Assembly (NCBI GenBank): GCA_902577525.1
Contig: CACGZG010000005.1
Coordinates: forward strand, 28,494 to 92,493
Length of the DNA stretch: 64,000 nt
From: an uncultured Pelagibacteraceae bacterium
GTDB lineage: Bacteria > Pseudomonadota > Alphaproteobacteria > Pelagibacterales > Pelagibacteraceae
Direction: 5' to 3'
Shown here: positions 37,977 through 47,692 of the stretch, one piece after another
Layout of the letters: each line of letters opens with the position of its first letter
How positions within the stretch are numbered: position 1 is the stretch's first letter
Translations under genes and position numbers: made by a program
Notes under the pieces: model-generated
What the model was told of the DNA's origin: nothing
Databases searched by the model: none
Seen by the model: the letters and a program-made list of their open reading frames with translations, nothing else

Positions 37977-38867
37977 ATGAAAATATTTGATTGTTTTATG
38001 TACTTTGATGAAGATTTAGTTCTTGATCTAAGATTAAATTATCTCAATCAATTTGTTGATCATTTTATAATCGTTGAGTCGGTCTTTAATCATAATGGCG
38101 AGAAAAAGAAACCTCGGTTTGATATTGAAAAATTTAAGAAATTTAAGGATAAGATTAATTATATTCTTCTAGAAGATGATGCTAAAAATATTGTTAACAT
38201 TTATGAAAATGATACTTTTAATGATGAAAAGGACAAAGAAATCTTAAATGCATTAAAGCGAGAGAATTATCAACGTAATTGTATTGAAAATGGTTTAAAA
38301 AAAGCAGCAAGCGAGGATTGGATAATTATTTCAGACATAGATGAAATACCAAATCTTGAATTAAACAACCTTAAAACAACAAAAAATAAGATTGTGCTTT
38401 TTAAACAATTGATGATTTATTATAAATTCAACTTATTTCTTAATGATTTTCCTTGGATAGGGTCTAAGGCTTGTAAAAAAAAAGATTTAATCTCACCTCA
38501 ATGGTTAAGAAATATAAAAGATAGAGTATACCCTTTTTGGAGAATTGATACTTTATTATCCAAAAACAAATATTCAAACATAAAAATTTTTGACAATGGT
38601 GGATGGCATTTTTCTTATATTAAAACTCCAAAGAATATTGAAAAAAAATTAAAATCATATTTACATCATACTGAATATGAGCTTAATCCTTTAGGAACAA
38701 ATAAAATAAGCGATCTTATAAAAAATAAAAAAACTATATATAATTTAAAAGTAGATACAAAATCTAATAAATTTTCTGAGGGAAATGATTTAATCAAATT
38801 GGATTTAAATTTATTACCAAAATACATTAAAGATAATAAAGATTTTTATAAAGATTGGATTGCATAA
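37977..38867 (+). CDS. Glycosyltransferase family 17 protein
   Basis: A 296-residue protein starting MKIFDCFMYFDEDLVLDLRLNYL, with FIIVESVFNHNGEKKKPRF near 31-50 and ISDIDEIPNL near 118, matching GT17, the family of beta-1,4-N-acetylglucosaminyltransferase III. Bacterial members add N-acetylglucosamine-like sugars to surface glycans. The DxD-like motif (SDIDEIP) is intact. It is preceded by a 70-base AT-only gap and overlaps the next frame only if that gene starts upstream of 38869. Confidence 0.82.
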   Translation: MKIFDCFMYFDEDLVLDLRLNYLNQFVDHFIIVESVFNHNGEKKKPRFDIEKFKKFKDKINYILLEDDAKNIVNIYENDTFNDEKDKEILNALKRENYQRNCIENGLKKAASEDWIIISDIDEIPNLELNNLKTTKNKIVLFKQLMIYYKFNLFLNDFPWIGSKACKKKDLISPQWLRNIKDRVYPFWRIDTLLSKNKYSNIKIFDNGGWHFSYIKTPKNIEKKLKSYLHHTEYELNPLGTNKISDLIKNKKTIYNLKVDTKSNKFSEGNDLIKLDLNLLPKYIKDNKDFYKDWIA

Positions 38868-38868
38868 T

Positions 38869-39168
38869 ATGAAAAAAGGTTATTGGATAAGCTTATATTT
38901 AAAAGTAGGTAATCAAGAAAATTTAAAAAAATATGCTGACACTATAACTCCAATTGTAAAAAGTTATGGTGGAAAACCCCTGGTAAGGGGTGGAAAATAT
39001 CAGACATTCGATGGTGATAATTTTATAAGAACTGTAGTGTGGGAATTTCCTAGTTACGAAAAAGCAATAGAGTGTCATAACTCAAAAGAATATCAAGCTG
39101 GTTGGGGATTAGCAAAAAATACTACTGTAAGACATATGCAGATAGTTGAAGGATTTAATATTGAATAG
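38869..39168 (+). CDS. DUF1330 domain protein
   Basis: A 99-residue cytosolic protein from ATG 38869, one base after the GT17 stop. The ferredoxin-like alpha+beta pattern GYWISLYLKVGNQENLKKYA, GGKPLVRGGKYQTFDG and VVWEFPSYEKAIECHNSKEYQ is characteristic of DUF1330 (dimeric alpha-beta barrel family). No function is established. It is co-transcribed with the glycosyltransferase; the last 14 bases overlap the opposing alkA-like gene. Confidence 0.85.
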   Translation: MKKGYWISLYLKVGNQENLKKYADTITPIVKSYGGKPLVRGGKYQTFDGDNFIRTVVWEFPSYEKAIECHNSKEYQAGWGLAKNTTVRHMQIVEGFNIE

Positions 39169-39790
39169 GTTCTGGATCTATACTACGCCATAAGTACCAT
39201 GTTGCGACTGAACAATAAGGTGAAAATCTCTTTTTTAATAGACTTACAAATTTTTCAGGAGGCAGGTATTTCTTTTTATAATTTTTTGAAATTGCTCTCA
39301 ATAAACCAATATCTTGTATAGGCCAAATATTAGATCTATTGTAAGTAAAAAGTAATATCATTTCTGCAGACCATCTGCCAATCTGTTTTAAGCTTGATAA
39401 ATAATTGATTGCATCTTCATCATTCATGTTAATAATTAATTTTGGTTTAAATGATTTATCTAATATTTCTTTAGATAAACTTTTTATTCCAATTACTTTT
39501 TGACGACTTAGACCACATTTCTTAAGTTGTGAGTGTGTTAATTTAGAAACTGTCTTTGCATTGATTTTACCATTACATGCTCTTTTAAATTTAAGAAAAA
39601 CTGAGTTTGCTGCTGCAACACTAATTTGTTGGCCAATAATACTTTTACATAAAGAAAAAAAAATATCCTTTCTAGATGTTAAAATTGTTTCCGTAGGACT
39701 TTGATAATTTTTTATCAATTTAGACATTACTTTGTCCTTTTTTGATAAGTATTTTTTTGCCTTATTCCAATATTTTGGAATCTTAGTCAT
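39155..39790 (-). CDS. alkA: DNA-3-methyladenine glycosylase II, AlkA-like
   Basis: A 211-residue base-excision glycosylase with the helix-hairpin-helix-GPD fold. The hairpin is LKQIGRWSAEMILLFTYNR near 131-150 and the catalytic aspartate is in WPIQDIGLLRAI near 158. It lacks the N-terminal AlkA domain, like the short AlkA-type enzymes of many alphaproteobacteria. It would remove 3-methyladenine and related alkylated bases. It overlaps the exporter gene upstream by 8 bases. Confidence 0.87.
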   Translation of the reverse strand: MTKIPKYWNKAKKYLSKKDKVMSKLIKNYQSPTETILTSRKDIFFSLCKSIIGQQISVAAANSVFLKFKRACNGKINAKTVSKLTHSQLKKCGLSRQKVIGIKSLSKEILDKSFKPKLIINMNDEDAINYLSSLKQIGRWSAEMILLFTYNRSNIWPIQDIGLLRAISKNYKKKYLPPEKFVSLLKKRFSPYCSVATWYLWRSIDPEPIQY

Positions 39791-40667
39791 TAATTGCTTT
39801 AGAGGTAATAATTTTTTTTTTATAAATTTCTCTTCTGAAAATAATTAAAGTTGAAATAATTACTAAAAAAGCTCCAATTAAAGTTTTTATTGTAGGTATT
39901 TCTCCCCATATAAAATATCCAAAAATTATTGCAAAAACTAAAGCCAAATATTTTAAAGGTGTTACCAAAGAAACTTCTGAATATTTATAAGATTGGCTAA
40001 GCCATAAGTTTGCAACCCCTCCAAAAATTCCAATTAATGATAATAATAAAAGATGATTTAAACTTGGCATCACCCAGCCTTGGGGAATTGTAAACAAACT
40101 TAATAATGTAATTGATAAAGAAAAATAAAATGAAATTAACCATACTGGCTCCGTCGAAGACAATTGTCTGATGGTAATTGCTACATAAGATAGGCCTAAA
40201 CAAAAAACAATTGGAAATAAGTAATAAATATTCAATTCACTAATGCCAGGTTCCGTTATTATAAGGATGCCCGCAAATCCAACTAAAACTGCTAACCATC
40301 TAAAAATTCCAACTTTTTCACTTAATAAAAATATTGAAAGAATAGTTGTGAATATTGGAGCAGCGAAAGATATACTTACAACAGTTGCTAAAGGTAATTC
40401 TCTTAAAGCAATAAAGATTGATACTAAAGCAATAAGTCCTGATGAACATCTTAAAAAATGCAAACCAGCTCTTTTTGTTTGGTAAAAATTATGAAGTCTC
40501 TCTTTTGGGATAACAAAGAAATAAAAGATTATTCCAAAAAAACCTCTAAAAAATAATACTTGTCCAATAGGATAATCAACTGACCATTTTACGATAACAT
40601 CCATTAAAGAAAATGCACAAATGGACATAAACATGTACAAAAAACCTAATTGATTTTTACTAAGCAT
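39783..40667 (-). CDS. EamA/DMT-family transporter
   Basis: A 294-residue protein with ten predicted membrane helices in two EamA repeats (about 8-135 and 150-285). FFRGFFGIIFYFFVIP near 40 and the LPLATVVSISFAAPIFTTILSIFLL region near 92 are typical. The family exports metabolites such as amino acids, or takes up nutrients; the substrate is not evident. It diverges from msrA by 35 bases. Confidence 0.88.
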   Translation of the reverse strand: MLSKNQLGFLYMFMSICAFSLMDVIVKWSVDYPIGQVLFFRGFFGIIFYFFVIPKERLHNFYQTKRAGLHFLRCSSGLIALVSIFIALRELPLATVVSISFAAPIFTTILSIFLLSEKVGIFRWLAVLVGFAGILIITEPGISELNIYYLFPIVFCLGLSYVAITIRQLSSTEPVWLISFYFSLSITLLSLFTIPQGWVMPSLNHLLLLSLIGIFGGVANLWLSQSYKYSEVSLVTPLKYLALVFAIIFGYFIWGEIPTIKTLIGAFLVIISTLIIFRREIYKKKIITSKAIND

Positions 40668-40702
40668 ATGAATAATTTGTAGATTAATTTAAATCATAAT
40701 CA

Positions 40703-41146
40703 ATGGAAATAGCAGTTTTAGCTTTAGGATGTTTTTGGGGACCCGAAATTAAATTTAGTAAAATAAATGGTATAATTAAAACTGAAGTTGGATATTGCGG
40801 AGGTAATAGCCCTACAACCACATATAAAGAAGTATGTACTGGGAACACAAATCATGCAGAAGTGGTTAAGCTTGATTTTGACGAAAAAATTATATCATAT
40901 GAAAAAATCTTAAAAATTTTTTTTGAGATTCATGATCCAACCACTTTAAATTCACAAGGACCGGATTTTGGTACTCAATACAGAAGTGAAATTTTTTATC
41001 TAAATGAAAATCAGAAAAAAATAGCTGAAAAAGTACTAAATGACATAAATGAGAGACTTTCTGGAAAAGTGGTTACTAAGATTTCATTACTTAAAAATTA
41101 TTGCACTGCCGAAGAATACCATCAAAAATATTTGGAAAAAAGATAA
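40703..41146 (+). CDS. msrA: Peptide-methionine (S)-S-oxide reductase MsrA
   Basis: A 147-residue short-form MsrA. The catalytic cysteine is Cys10 in LGCFWGPE, with the glutamate and VGYCGG near 30 and the HDPTT and DFGTQYRSEIF segments of the family. It repairs oxidised methionine. The C-terminus is shorter than in E. coli, leaving YCTAEEYHQKYL with one cysteine as a possible resolving residue. The stop is directly followed by the sulfurtransferase ATG. Confidence 0.93.
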   Translation: MEIAVLALGCFWGPEIKFSKINGIIKTEVGYCGGNSPTTTYKEVCTGNTNHAEVVKLDFDEKIISYEKILKIFFEIHDPTTLNSQGPDFGTQYRSEIFYLNENQKKIAEKVLNDINERLSGKVVTKISLLKNYCTAEEYHQKYLEKR

Positions 41147-41962
41147 ATGTCATTAGTAGAAACGGATTGGCTACAAAAAAACTTAAACCAAGTAAAGATA
41201 ATTGATTGTTCATGGCATATGCCTCAAACTAAAAGAAATGGCTTTGAGGAATATAAAAATCAACACATACCTAATTCAATTTTTTTTGATTTAGATGAAA
41301 ACTCAAAAAAAGATACCAAACTTCCACACATGTTGGTTGATATCAATGAATGGAATGAAATAGTATCAAACATGGGGATTAAAAATGATGATAAGATAGT
41401 AATTTATGATAACTCTGATGTAATAAGCTCTTGTCGTTGTTGGTTTAATTTTATTTATTTTGGACATGATCCTAATCTAGTCCACGTTTTAAATGGGGGA
41501 TTAAAAAAATGGATAAAAGAAAAAAAAATAATTACAAATAATAAAACTTTATTACAAAATACAAATTATAAGAGTTTTGAAAAAATAGATCTTGTAAAAA
41601 ACATAAAGTCAATAAATCAAAATATAAATGAAAAATCATTCCAGATTATTGATGCTAGGAGTAAAGATAGATTTGAAGGTAAAATTCCAGAACCAAGAAA
41701 AGGTTTGAGAAGTGGAAGTATAAAAAATTCCTTATGTATTCCTTTTACCGAATGCTTAAATGAAGATAAAACGTTTAAAAATAAAGAGGAATTGAATAGT
41801 ATTTTTAAAACTTGTTTAAAAAATATAAACGATCAAAATGTAGTCTTTTCTTGTGGTTCTGGAGTTACTGCGTGTGTTTTGGCACTAGCTTATTGTATAA
41901 TAAATGATAAATATCTCCCATGTATTTATGATGGCTCTTGGGCTGAATTCGGCATAATTTAA
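41147..41962 (+). CDS. sseA: 3-mercaptopyruvate sulfurtransferase (tandem rhodanese)
   Basis: A 271-residue protein with two rhodanese domains: an inactive one at about 1-130 and a catalytic one at about 145-271. The active-site loop CGSGVTA near 240, rather than the CRKGVTA type of thiosulfate enzymes, points to 3-mercaptopyruvate as donor. It lies without a gap after msrA, so both sulfur-related genes share a transcript with the efflux genes downstream. Confidence 0.9.
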   Translation: MSLVETDWLQKNLNQVKIIDCSWHMPQTKRNGFEEYKNQHIPNSIFFDLDENSKKDTKLPHMLVDINEWNEIVSNMGIKNDDKIVIYDNSDVISSCRCWFNFIYFGHDPNLVHVLNGGLKKWIKEKKIITNNKTLLQNTNYKSFEKIDLVKNIKSINQNINEKSFQIIDARSKDRFEGKIPEPRKGLRSGSIKNSLCIPFTECLNEDKTFKNKEELNSIFKTCLKNINDQNVVFSCGSGVTACVLALAYCIINDKYLPCIYDGSWAEFGII

Positions 41963-41969
41963 AATATAT

Positions 41970-42839
41970 ATGAAAAGATCAACAAAAACCATTTCAATAA
42001 TATTGGTATTTTTTTTAATTATTGCATTTGTAGTTATTGGACGAACAATGATTGGAAATCATTTTAAAAAAAAATTTAGTAAAATACCGCCTCCAGGAAT
42101 TATTGTAACTAAAGTTGTTGAAAAGGAATTTTCTGAAAAAATAGAAACTTTTGGGACTGCAATTTCAAAAAAATCTGAAACATTCAAAATTAAAAAAAGT
42201 GACTTGTTTGAAGACTTAAACTTAAAAAGTTTCGTAAAAAAAGGAGAAGTTTTGATTAAGTTAAAAAGTGGGAGTATAATTGCACCTTTTAGTGGAGTAC
42301 TTGGTTATACGGGACTTACAGAGGACATTCTTGTGTCAAATAATATATTTGTTATTACTCTTGATGATAACTCAACAATTTATTCAGACATCAAAATTCC
42401 AGAAAATTATTCTGCATCTATTAAAAAAGGGCTTCCAGTGGACGTAAAAATATCAAGCTATAAAAATAATATATTTTCAGGAGAAATAGACTTCGTTTCT
42501 AGTAGGATAAATGCTGATACTAGAAGTTTATTATCTAGAATAAAGGTTGAAAATAAAGATCTAAAGTTAATTTCAGGTTCTTTGTTAGAAGTCAGCGTTA
42601 AATTTAATTTAAGAAATTCCTTAAGTGTCCCCGATACAAGTGTAATGGTTGAGGGAGATAAATCATATGTTTACTTAATAGATGATAAAAATACTGCAAA
42701 TAAAACTGAAATTAAGACAGGTCTAAGGGGAAACAAAAGTGTAGAAGTAATTTCTGGATTAAATTCAGGAGATGTTATTGCTGCCGAGGGATTAAAAAAA
42801 GTAAGGCCTCAAGGAAAAATAAAACCCATATATAAATAA
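41970..42839 (+). CDS. RND efflux periplasmic adaptor (HlyD family)
   Basis: A 289-residue membrane-fusion protein, short for the family. An N-terminal membrane anchor (about 7-27) is followed by the barrel-sandwich halves, GTAISKKSETFKI and GEVLIKLKSGSIIAPFSGVLGYTGL, with almost no helical hairpin between them, then a beta-barrel and a membrane-proximal domain. It would bridge the RND pump encoded directly after it to an outer-membrane channel. No channel gene is nearby. Confidence 0.88.
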   Translation: MKRSTKTISIILVFFLIIAFVVIGRTMIGNHFKKKFSKIPPPGIIVTKVVEKEFSEKIETFGTAISKKSETFKIKKSDLFEDLNLKSFVKKGEVLIKLKSGSIIAPFSGVLGYTGLTEDILVSNNIFVITLDDNSTIYSDIKIPENYSASIKKGLPVDVKISSYKNNIFSGEIDFVSSRINADTRSLLSRIKVENKDLKLISGSLLEVSVKFNLRNSLSVPDTSVMVEGDKSYVYLIDDKNTANKTEIKTGLRGNKSVEVISGLNSGDVIAAEGLKKVRPQGKIKPIYK

Positions 42840-45800
42840 ATGTTTATCACAGAACTAAGCATAAAGAGACCAACAGTTTCATGGGTGATGTCTCTTATCT
42901 TGATTATTTTTGGTTTATTTGTCTTCTGGAAACTTCCAGTCAGAGAGCTGCCTAATGGAATACAGCCTCCTGTTGTACAAGTTCAAGTAGATTATAAGTC
43001 TGCATCAGCATCGATTGTAGATCAGGAAGTAACCCAAGTTGTGGAAGATGTTATTGGAGGTGCTGAAGGCATAAAAAATATAGACTCTAAATCTGAAAAC
43101 GGCAGAAGCACTATTAATGTCGAATTTGATACTAGTATAAATTTAGACAATGCAGCTAATGACATTAGAGAGAGAGTTGCAAGAGTTGTTGATAATTTAC
43201 CTTCAGAATCTGATCCTCCGCAAATTCTCAAAAGAGCAGCAGGTTTCACAACTACTATGTGGTTATCTTTATCTTCCTCAACTTGGAGCGATCTTGAATT
43301 AGGAGATTATGCAGAAAGATATTTGGTAGATCAGTTTTCAAGTGTAAAAAATGTAGGAAGGATAAGAGTTGGTGGACTTAGAGAATTAAGTATAAGAGTT
43401 TGGATTGATCCTATAAGACTTGCAGCAAATGATATTACAGTAAAAGAAGTTGAATCTGCAATGCGTGGAGAAAATATTAGCCTTCCAGCTGGGACACTTG
43501 AAGCTGACAATATTGATTTAACTCTTAACTTAGATAAATCATATAATGATATCAAATCTATAAATCAATTACCTATAAAAAAAAATGGTAATAAAGTTAT
43601 TCTCTTATCTGATGTTGCAAACATTGAATTTGGTCCTGTTTCTGAAAAAACTCTTTTCAAAGCACAAACTAGAGACCAAATAAACTTAAAGACAGTAGGT
43701 ATTGGTATTTATGCAAGAAGTGGAGCATCAACAGTTGAACTATCAAATGATATTAAGAAAAAATTAATAGATGTTAAAAAAACTCTTCCTAATGAATTAG
43801 ATTTAAGAGTTTCTTTTAATAGAGCAAATTATGTAGAAGCAGCAATCGAGGAAGTCTATAAAACGTTGCTTATTGCATTTGTTTTGGTTGTCTTAATAAT
43901 ATATCTATTTCTTGGTAATCTTAAAGCTGTTATAGTACCAGCTATTGCTCTTCCTGTCAGTTTAATAGCATCTTTTTTAGGTTTATATATATTTGGACTT
44001 TCAATAAATATATTTGTTCTTTTAAGTTTTATTTTAGCAATTGGAATAATAACTGATGATTCTGTTATAATGACAGATGCGATATATAGAAGAATAGAAA
44101 ATGGTGAAACACCATTAGTTGCTGCTTATAAAGGATCTAAACAAATTTCTTTCGCAATAATTGCAACAACATTAATTTTGGTTGCAGTTTTTCTTCCATT
44201 AATTTTTATTGAAGGAATTTCTGGAACATTGTTTAGAGAAACAGCCATTGCTTTATCTTTTTCAATTGTTGTATCTTCTTTTGTAGCATTAACACTGTCT
44301 CCTATGCTTGCTAGTAAATTTTTATATAAAAAAAAGTCCAAAAAAATTTTTATAAATAAATTTGAAAAGATTTTTTTAAGCTTTTCAAACTTTTATAAAG
44401 AAACTTTAAGTATAATTGTTAACAAAACTAAAATTGTTTGTCTTTTTATCATTTTTATTATTTTTGCATCAGTATTATTGTTTAGCTTTTCTAAAAAAGA
44501 ACTCTTACCTATGGAAGATCGTGGTGCATACCTAATTATTGGTTCAACCGATGAGGGAAGCTCTTTTGAATATACACAGGAACAGGCGCAAAAGGTGGAA
44601 GCAAGACTTATTCCTCTTTTACAAGCTGAGAATAGTCCATACTCACGGTTTATAATGAGAGTGCCTGGATTTGGTAATTCAGCTAATTCCTTCAATAGTT
44701 TTATAATAATTGCTCTACTTGATGATTGGAAAAATAGAAAAAAAGGACAACAAGTTGTTTTGAGAGAAGCCATAGGAAAAATAGTAACTTTACCTCAAGC
44801 TCTAGCATTTCCCATATCTCCTCAATCAATAAGAGTGTCTAATTATAATAAACCAGTACAAATGGTCGTTTACGGAAATACCTATGAAGAACTTGAAATC
44901 ATTCAAAAAAAGGTAATTCAAAAACTTAGGTCAAATAAAAATCTTTCGAGAATTGATTCTGATTACAATCGAAATAAACCAGAAGTAAAACTAATAATTA
45001 ACAAAAATAAAGCTAAAGATTTAGGAGTTTCAACAAAATCAATTGGTGAAACACTTGAAACTCTTTATGGAGGCAAAAGAATTACAACCTTCAATAAATT
45101 AGGTAAAGAATATCCTATAATTGTTCAGCAATATTTGTCTGATAGACGAAATAAAGAGGGTGTTTCAAAAATATTTGTTCGTTCTGAAACAAATGGGAAA
45201 CTAATTTCTTTAGCAAACCTTGTAAGTTTTAAAGAAGAAGGTTCAGCAAAAGAACTTTCAAGATATAATAGACAAAGAGCAATAACAATTTCAGCAAATA
45301 TCAATGAAGGTTATACTTTAACAGAGGCAATAAAATATTTTGAAGAGGTAATGAGAGATTTGTCACCTGAGAATCAAATTACTTGGAAAGGGAAATCTGA
45401 GGAAATAAAAGAGACCAGCAATGAATTATTTATAATTTTTGCTTTAGCTTTACTTACAGCTTATTTAGTAATGGCAGCAACTTTTAATTCATTTATTCAT
45501 CCATTTATAATTATTTTAACTGTGCCATTGGCAATTTTTGGTGGACTGGTTTTTATTTTATTTTTAAATAGCTCAGTGAATATATTTTCTCAAATTGCCT
45601 TGATTATACTGATAGGTATTTCTACAAAAAATAGTATTTTAATTGTGGATTATGCTAATCAGATTAGAACAACTGGAAAAGATATAGAGTTAGCTGTGAA
45701 GGAAGCTTGCGCTGTAAGATTTAGACCAATTATAATGACTTCTCTAAGCACAATGATTGCAATGATACCATTAGTAATAGGAAATATTGGTCCTGGTGCA

Positions 45801-45968
45801 GGTGAAGGCTCAAGATTAGCTGTAGGTTCTACAATTTTAGGCGGTATGATTATTTCAACTTTTTTCACTTTATATGTTACTCCTACAATGTATTTAACTT
45901 TAGCAAAAAATACTAAAAGAATTGATATAATTGATTTAGAGCTTAAAAAAGATCTATCTAAAAAATAA
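42840..45968 (+). CDS. RND efflux permease (AcrB/MexF-like)
   Basis: A 1042-residue inner-membrane pump with twelve membrane helices and two large periplasmic loops, the normal layout of hydrophobe/amphiphile exporters. ELSIKRPTVSWVMSLI at the start and GITTDDSVI-type segments (here IGIITDDSVIMTDAIYRR near 398) contain the proton-relay aspartates of helix 4, DD in TDDS. It starts directly after the adaptor stop. The exported compounds are unknown. The final 11 bases overlap the opposing transglycosylase gene. Confidence 0.93.
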   Translation: MFITELSIKRPTVSWVMSLILIIFGLFVFWKLPVRELPNGIQPPVVQVQVDYKSASASIVDQEVTQVVEDVIGGAEGIKNIDSKSENGRSTINVEFDTSINLDNAANDIRERVARVVDNLPSESDPPQILKRAAGFTTTMWLSLSSSTWSDLELGDYAERYLVDQFSSVKNVGRIRVGGLRELSIRVWIDPIRLAANDITVKEVESAMRGENISLPAGTLEADNIDLTLNLDKSYNDIKSINQLPIKKNGNKVILLSDVANIEFGPVSEKTLFKAQTRDQINLKTVGIGIYARSGASTVELSNDIKKKLIDVKKTLPNELDLRVSFNRANYVEAAIEEVYKTLLIAFVLVVLIIYLFLGNLKAVIVPAIALPVSLIASFLGLYIFGLSINIFVLLSFILAIGIITDDSVIMTDAIYRRIENGETPLVAAYKGSKQISFAIIATTLILVAVFLPLIFIEGISGTLFRETAIALSFSIVVSSFVALTLSPMLASKFLYKKKSKKIFINKFEKIFLSFSNFYKETLSIIVNKTKIVCLFIIFIIFASVLLFSFSKKELLPMEDRGAYLIIGSTDEGSSFEYTQEQAQKVEARLIPLLQAENSPYSRFIMRVPGFGNSANSFNSFIIIALLDDWKNRKKGQQVVLREAIGKIVTLPQALAFPISPQSIRVSNYNKPVQMVVYGNTYEELEIIQKKVIQKLRSNKNLSRIDSDYNRNKPEVKLIINKNKAKDLGVSTKSIGETLETLYGGKRITTFNKLGKEYPIIVQQYLSDRRNKEGVSKIFVRSETNGKLISLANLVSFKEEGSAKELSRYNRQRAITISANINEGYTLTEAIKYFEEVMRDLSPENQITWKGKSEEIKETSNELFIIFALALLTAYLVMAATFNSFIHPFIIILTVPLAIFGGLVFILFLNSSVNIFSQIALIILIGISTKNSILIVDYANQIRTTGKDIELAVKEACAVRFRPIIMTSLSTMIAMIPLVIGNIGPGAGEGSRLAVGSTILGGMIISTFFTLYVTPTMYLTLAKNTKRIDIIDLELKKDLSKK

Positions 45969-46557
45969 TATATTTATTTTTATTTAATAAACGTTTACAT
46001 TTTGTAAGTTGTTTTTTGTAAATATTAGATTGTTTTTCAACTTTATTGGCCAATCCAATCACTCTTTTATTTTTTTTATAGTGTTTGTAATTTCCCCAAC
46101 CTTCGTGATAAGCAATATATTGTTTAAAAGCATCTTTTTTTGAAATTTTTAAAATATTTTCTGTTTTATTTGTATACCAACCAATAAAATCAACACTATC
46201 TTTAAATCTTGCTCTTGAAGCTAATTTATTTCCTGTTTCTTTTTTATACAATTCCCAAGTTCCTTTGACTGCTTGTGAATAACCAAATGAGCTTGATGGT
46301 CTTTTAAATGGTATAATTTTGAAGATTTTTTGTCTTTTTGGTTTAGCCAACCAATCAAAACCTGATTCCATTTTTATTATTGCTAACTGAATATATATAG
46401 GAGTTCCCCATTTTTGTTCTGATTTTTTTGAATGTTTGTACCAAAAATATCTCTCTTCAAAAATTGTGCAACTGTTTGCTGTGTTTGACGGAATTGACGA
46501 ACAACTTGTTAATAATAATAAAATTATAAATGTTAGTTTATTTTTTAAAAATCTCAT
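45958..46557 (-). CDS. Lytic transglycosylase-like lipoprotein
   Basis: A 199-residue protein with a signal peptide and lipobox LLTSC near residue 19. The mature part contains IYIQLAIIKMESGFDWLA, in which the glutamate after KM sits where the catalytic glutamate of SLT-type lytic transglycosylases is found, then SSFGYSQAVKGTWELYKKETG and a C-terminal AYHEGWGNYK. It probably trims peptidoglycan from the outer membrane or periplasm. It overlaps the VanZ-like gene by 20 bases. Confidence 0.78.
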   Translation of the reverse strand: MRFLKNKLTFIILLLLTSCSSIPSNTANSCTIFEERYFWYKHSKKSEQKWGTPIYIQLAIIKMESGFDWLAKPKRQKIFKIIPFKRPSSSFGYSQAVKGTWELYKKETGNKLASRARFKDSVDFIGWYTNKTENILKISKKDAFKQYIAYHEGWGNYKHYKKNKRVIGLANKVEKQSNIYKKQLTKCKRLLNKNKYIIF

Positions 46558-46933
46558 AAATATTTTTTATCTGCCATACTAAAATTACAATAATTACTCC
46601 AATTAAATTACCAAATAAATCAGACCACTGAAAACTTCTTTCAGGTACAAATAAATGACAGAATTCAAGTGTTATTGATAACAAAATTAAATAAAGTATT
46701 AAAATTTTAATCTGATTTAATTTTGGAAAAGTTAAAAAACCTAATATTGATATTAAAACAAATACATAAAAGTGATTCGAAGATATTATAAAATCAGGTG
46801 TTATTTGAGGTTGTATATTTTTGTTGCCATAAATAAACCAGCCTATAACGCTTCCTGGATAAAGATATAGGAAGATTAAAGAAACATTTATAGAAAAAAA
46901 AATTATTTTGTAATTAGAAAAAAAATTTTTCAT
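46538..46933 (-). CDS. VanZ-like membrane protein
   Basis: A 131-residue protein with four membrane segments. The motif VPERSFQWSDLFGNLIGVIIV near 93-113 is typical of VanZ-like proteins. The family is named after teicoplanin resistance VanZ, but bacterial members generally have unknown roles. Here it shares a transcript with a transglycosylase-like gene, which suggests a cell-envelope function. Confidence 0.72.
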   Translation of the reverse strand: MKNFFSNYKIIFFSINVSLIFLYLYPGSVIGWFIYGNKNIQPQITPDFIISSNHFYVFVLISILGFLTFPKLNQIKILILYLILLSITLEFCHLFVPERSFQWSDLFGNLIGVIIVILVWQIKNIYEIFKK

Positions 46934-46978
46934 TAAATTATATAGTTTTATTTATAAATATATTTATAAAATAACAAT

Positions 46979-47692
46979 ATGAGTTTTTTAATATTAGTTA
47001 GACATGGCCAAAGTATTTGGAATCTTGAGAAAAGATTCACTGGATGGGTCGATATTGATCTTACAGAAAAAGGGAGGGCTGAGGCTGAAAAGGCAGGAAA
47101 ATTAATCAAAAAAGAAAATATTAATATTAATTTTTATTACTCTTCTCTTCAATTGCGTGCAAATAATACTCTTAAAATTATACAAAAAGTTTTAAATGAC
47201 GAAAAAGATTTTACAAGAGCTTGGCAACTTAATGAGAGACATTATGGTGCACTTACAGGTTTAAACAAAATTGAGATGGGTAAAAAAATTGGTGAGGATA
47301 AAATATATGAGTTTCGTAGATCTTGGGATGTCAAACCTGAACCTCTTGAAAAAAAAAGTCCATTTCATCCTGTGAATATTAAAACATACGAAAAATTATC
47401 AAAAAATTTAATACCAGATACAGAATCTTTAAAAGATACTTATGAAAGAGTTATAGATTATTTTCAAAAAGAAATAAGTCAAAAATTGAAAGACAAAAAT
47501 ATATTAATATCAGCTCACGGTAACTCAATAAGAGCTTTATGTAAAAAACTTTTTAATTTAAACAATAATCAAATTTCTAATTTGGAAATACCTACAGGTA
47601 ATCCTTTATTAATTGAATATAATTCATTTTCAGAAATATCAAAATGTGAATACTTAGACAAGGAAAGATCTAAAGATCTTTTAGTTTTTTAA
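46979..47692 (+). CDS. gpmA: 2,3-bisphosphoglycerate-dependent phosphoglycerate mutase
   Basis: A 237-residue histidine phosphatase-fold glycolytic enzyme. The phosphohistidine is in LVRHGQSIWN near residue 8, NERHYGALTGLNK is near 85, and the second histidine is in ISAHGNSIRAL near 180. The length agrees with GpmA. The last 23 bases overlap the opposing murU-like gene, and a terminator-like hairpin is embedded in that overlap. Confidence 0.95.
   Translation: MSFLILVRHGQSIWNLEKRFTGWVDIDLTEKGRAEAEKAGKLIKKENININFYYSSLQLRANNTLKIIQKVLNDEKDFTRAWQLNERHYGALTGLNKIEMGKKIGEDKIYEFRRSWDVKPEPLEKKSPFHPVNIKTYEKLSKNLIPDTESLKDTYERVIDYFQKEISQKLKDKNILISAHGNSIRALCKKLFNLNNNQISNLEIPTGNPLLIEYNSFSEISKCEYLDKERSKDLLVF
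47664..47687. terminator. Terminator-like hairpin inside overlapping gene ends
   Basis: AAAGATC at 47664-47670 pairs with GATCTTT at 47675-47681 around a TAAA loop, followed on the plus strand by TAGTTTTTT. It lies within the last codons of gpmA and of the opposing murU-like gene at once. Confidence 0.6.

Noticed and set aside
44393..44773. A 126-residue minus-strand frame inside the RND pump gene, and similar antisense frames in groEL, typA and ahcY
   Set aside because: They lie wholly within well-supported genes, show no family features and are shadows of the coding frame.
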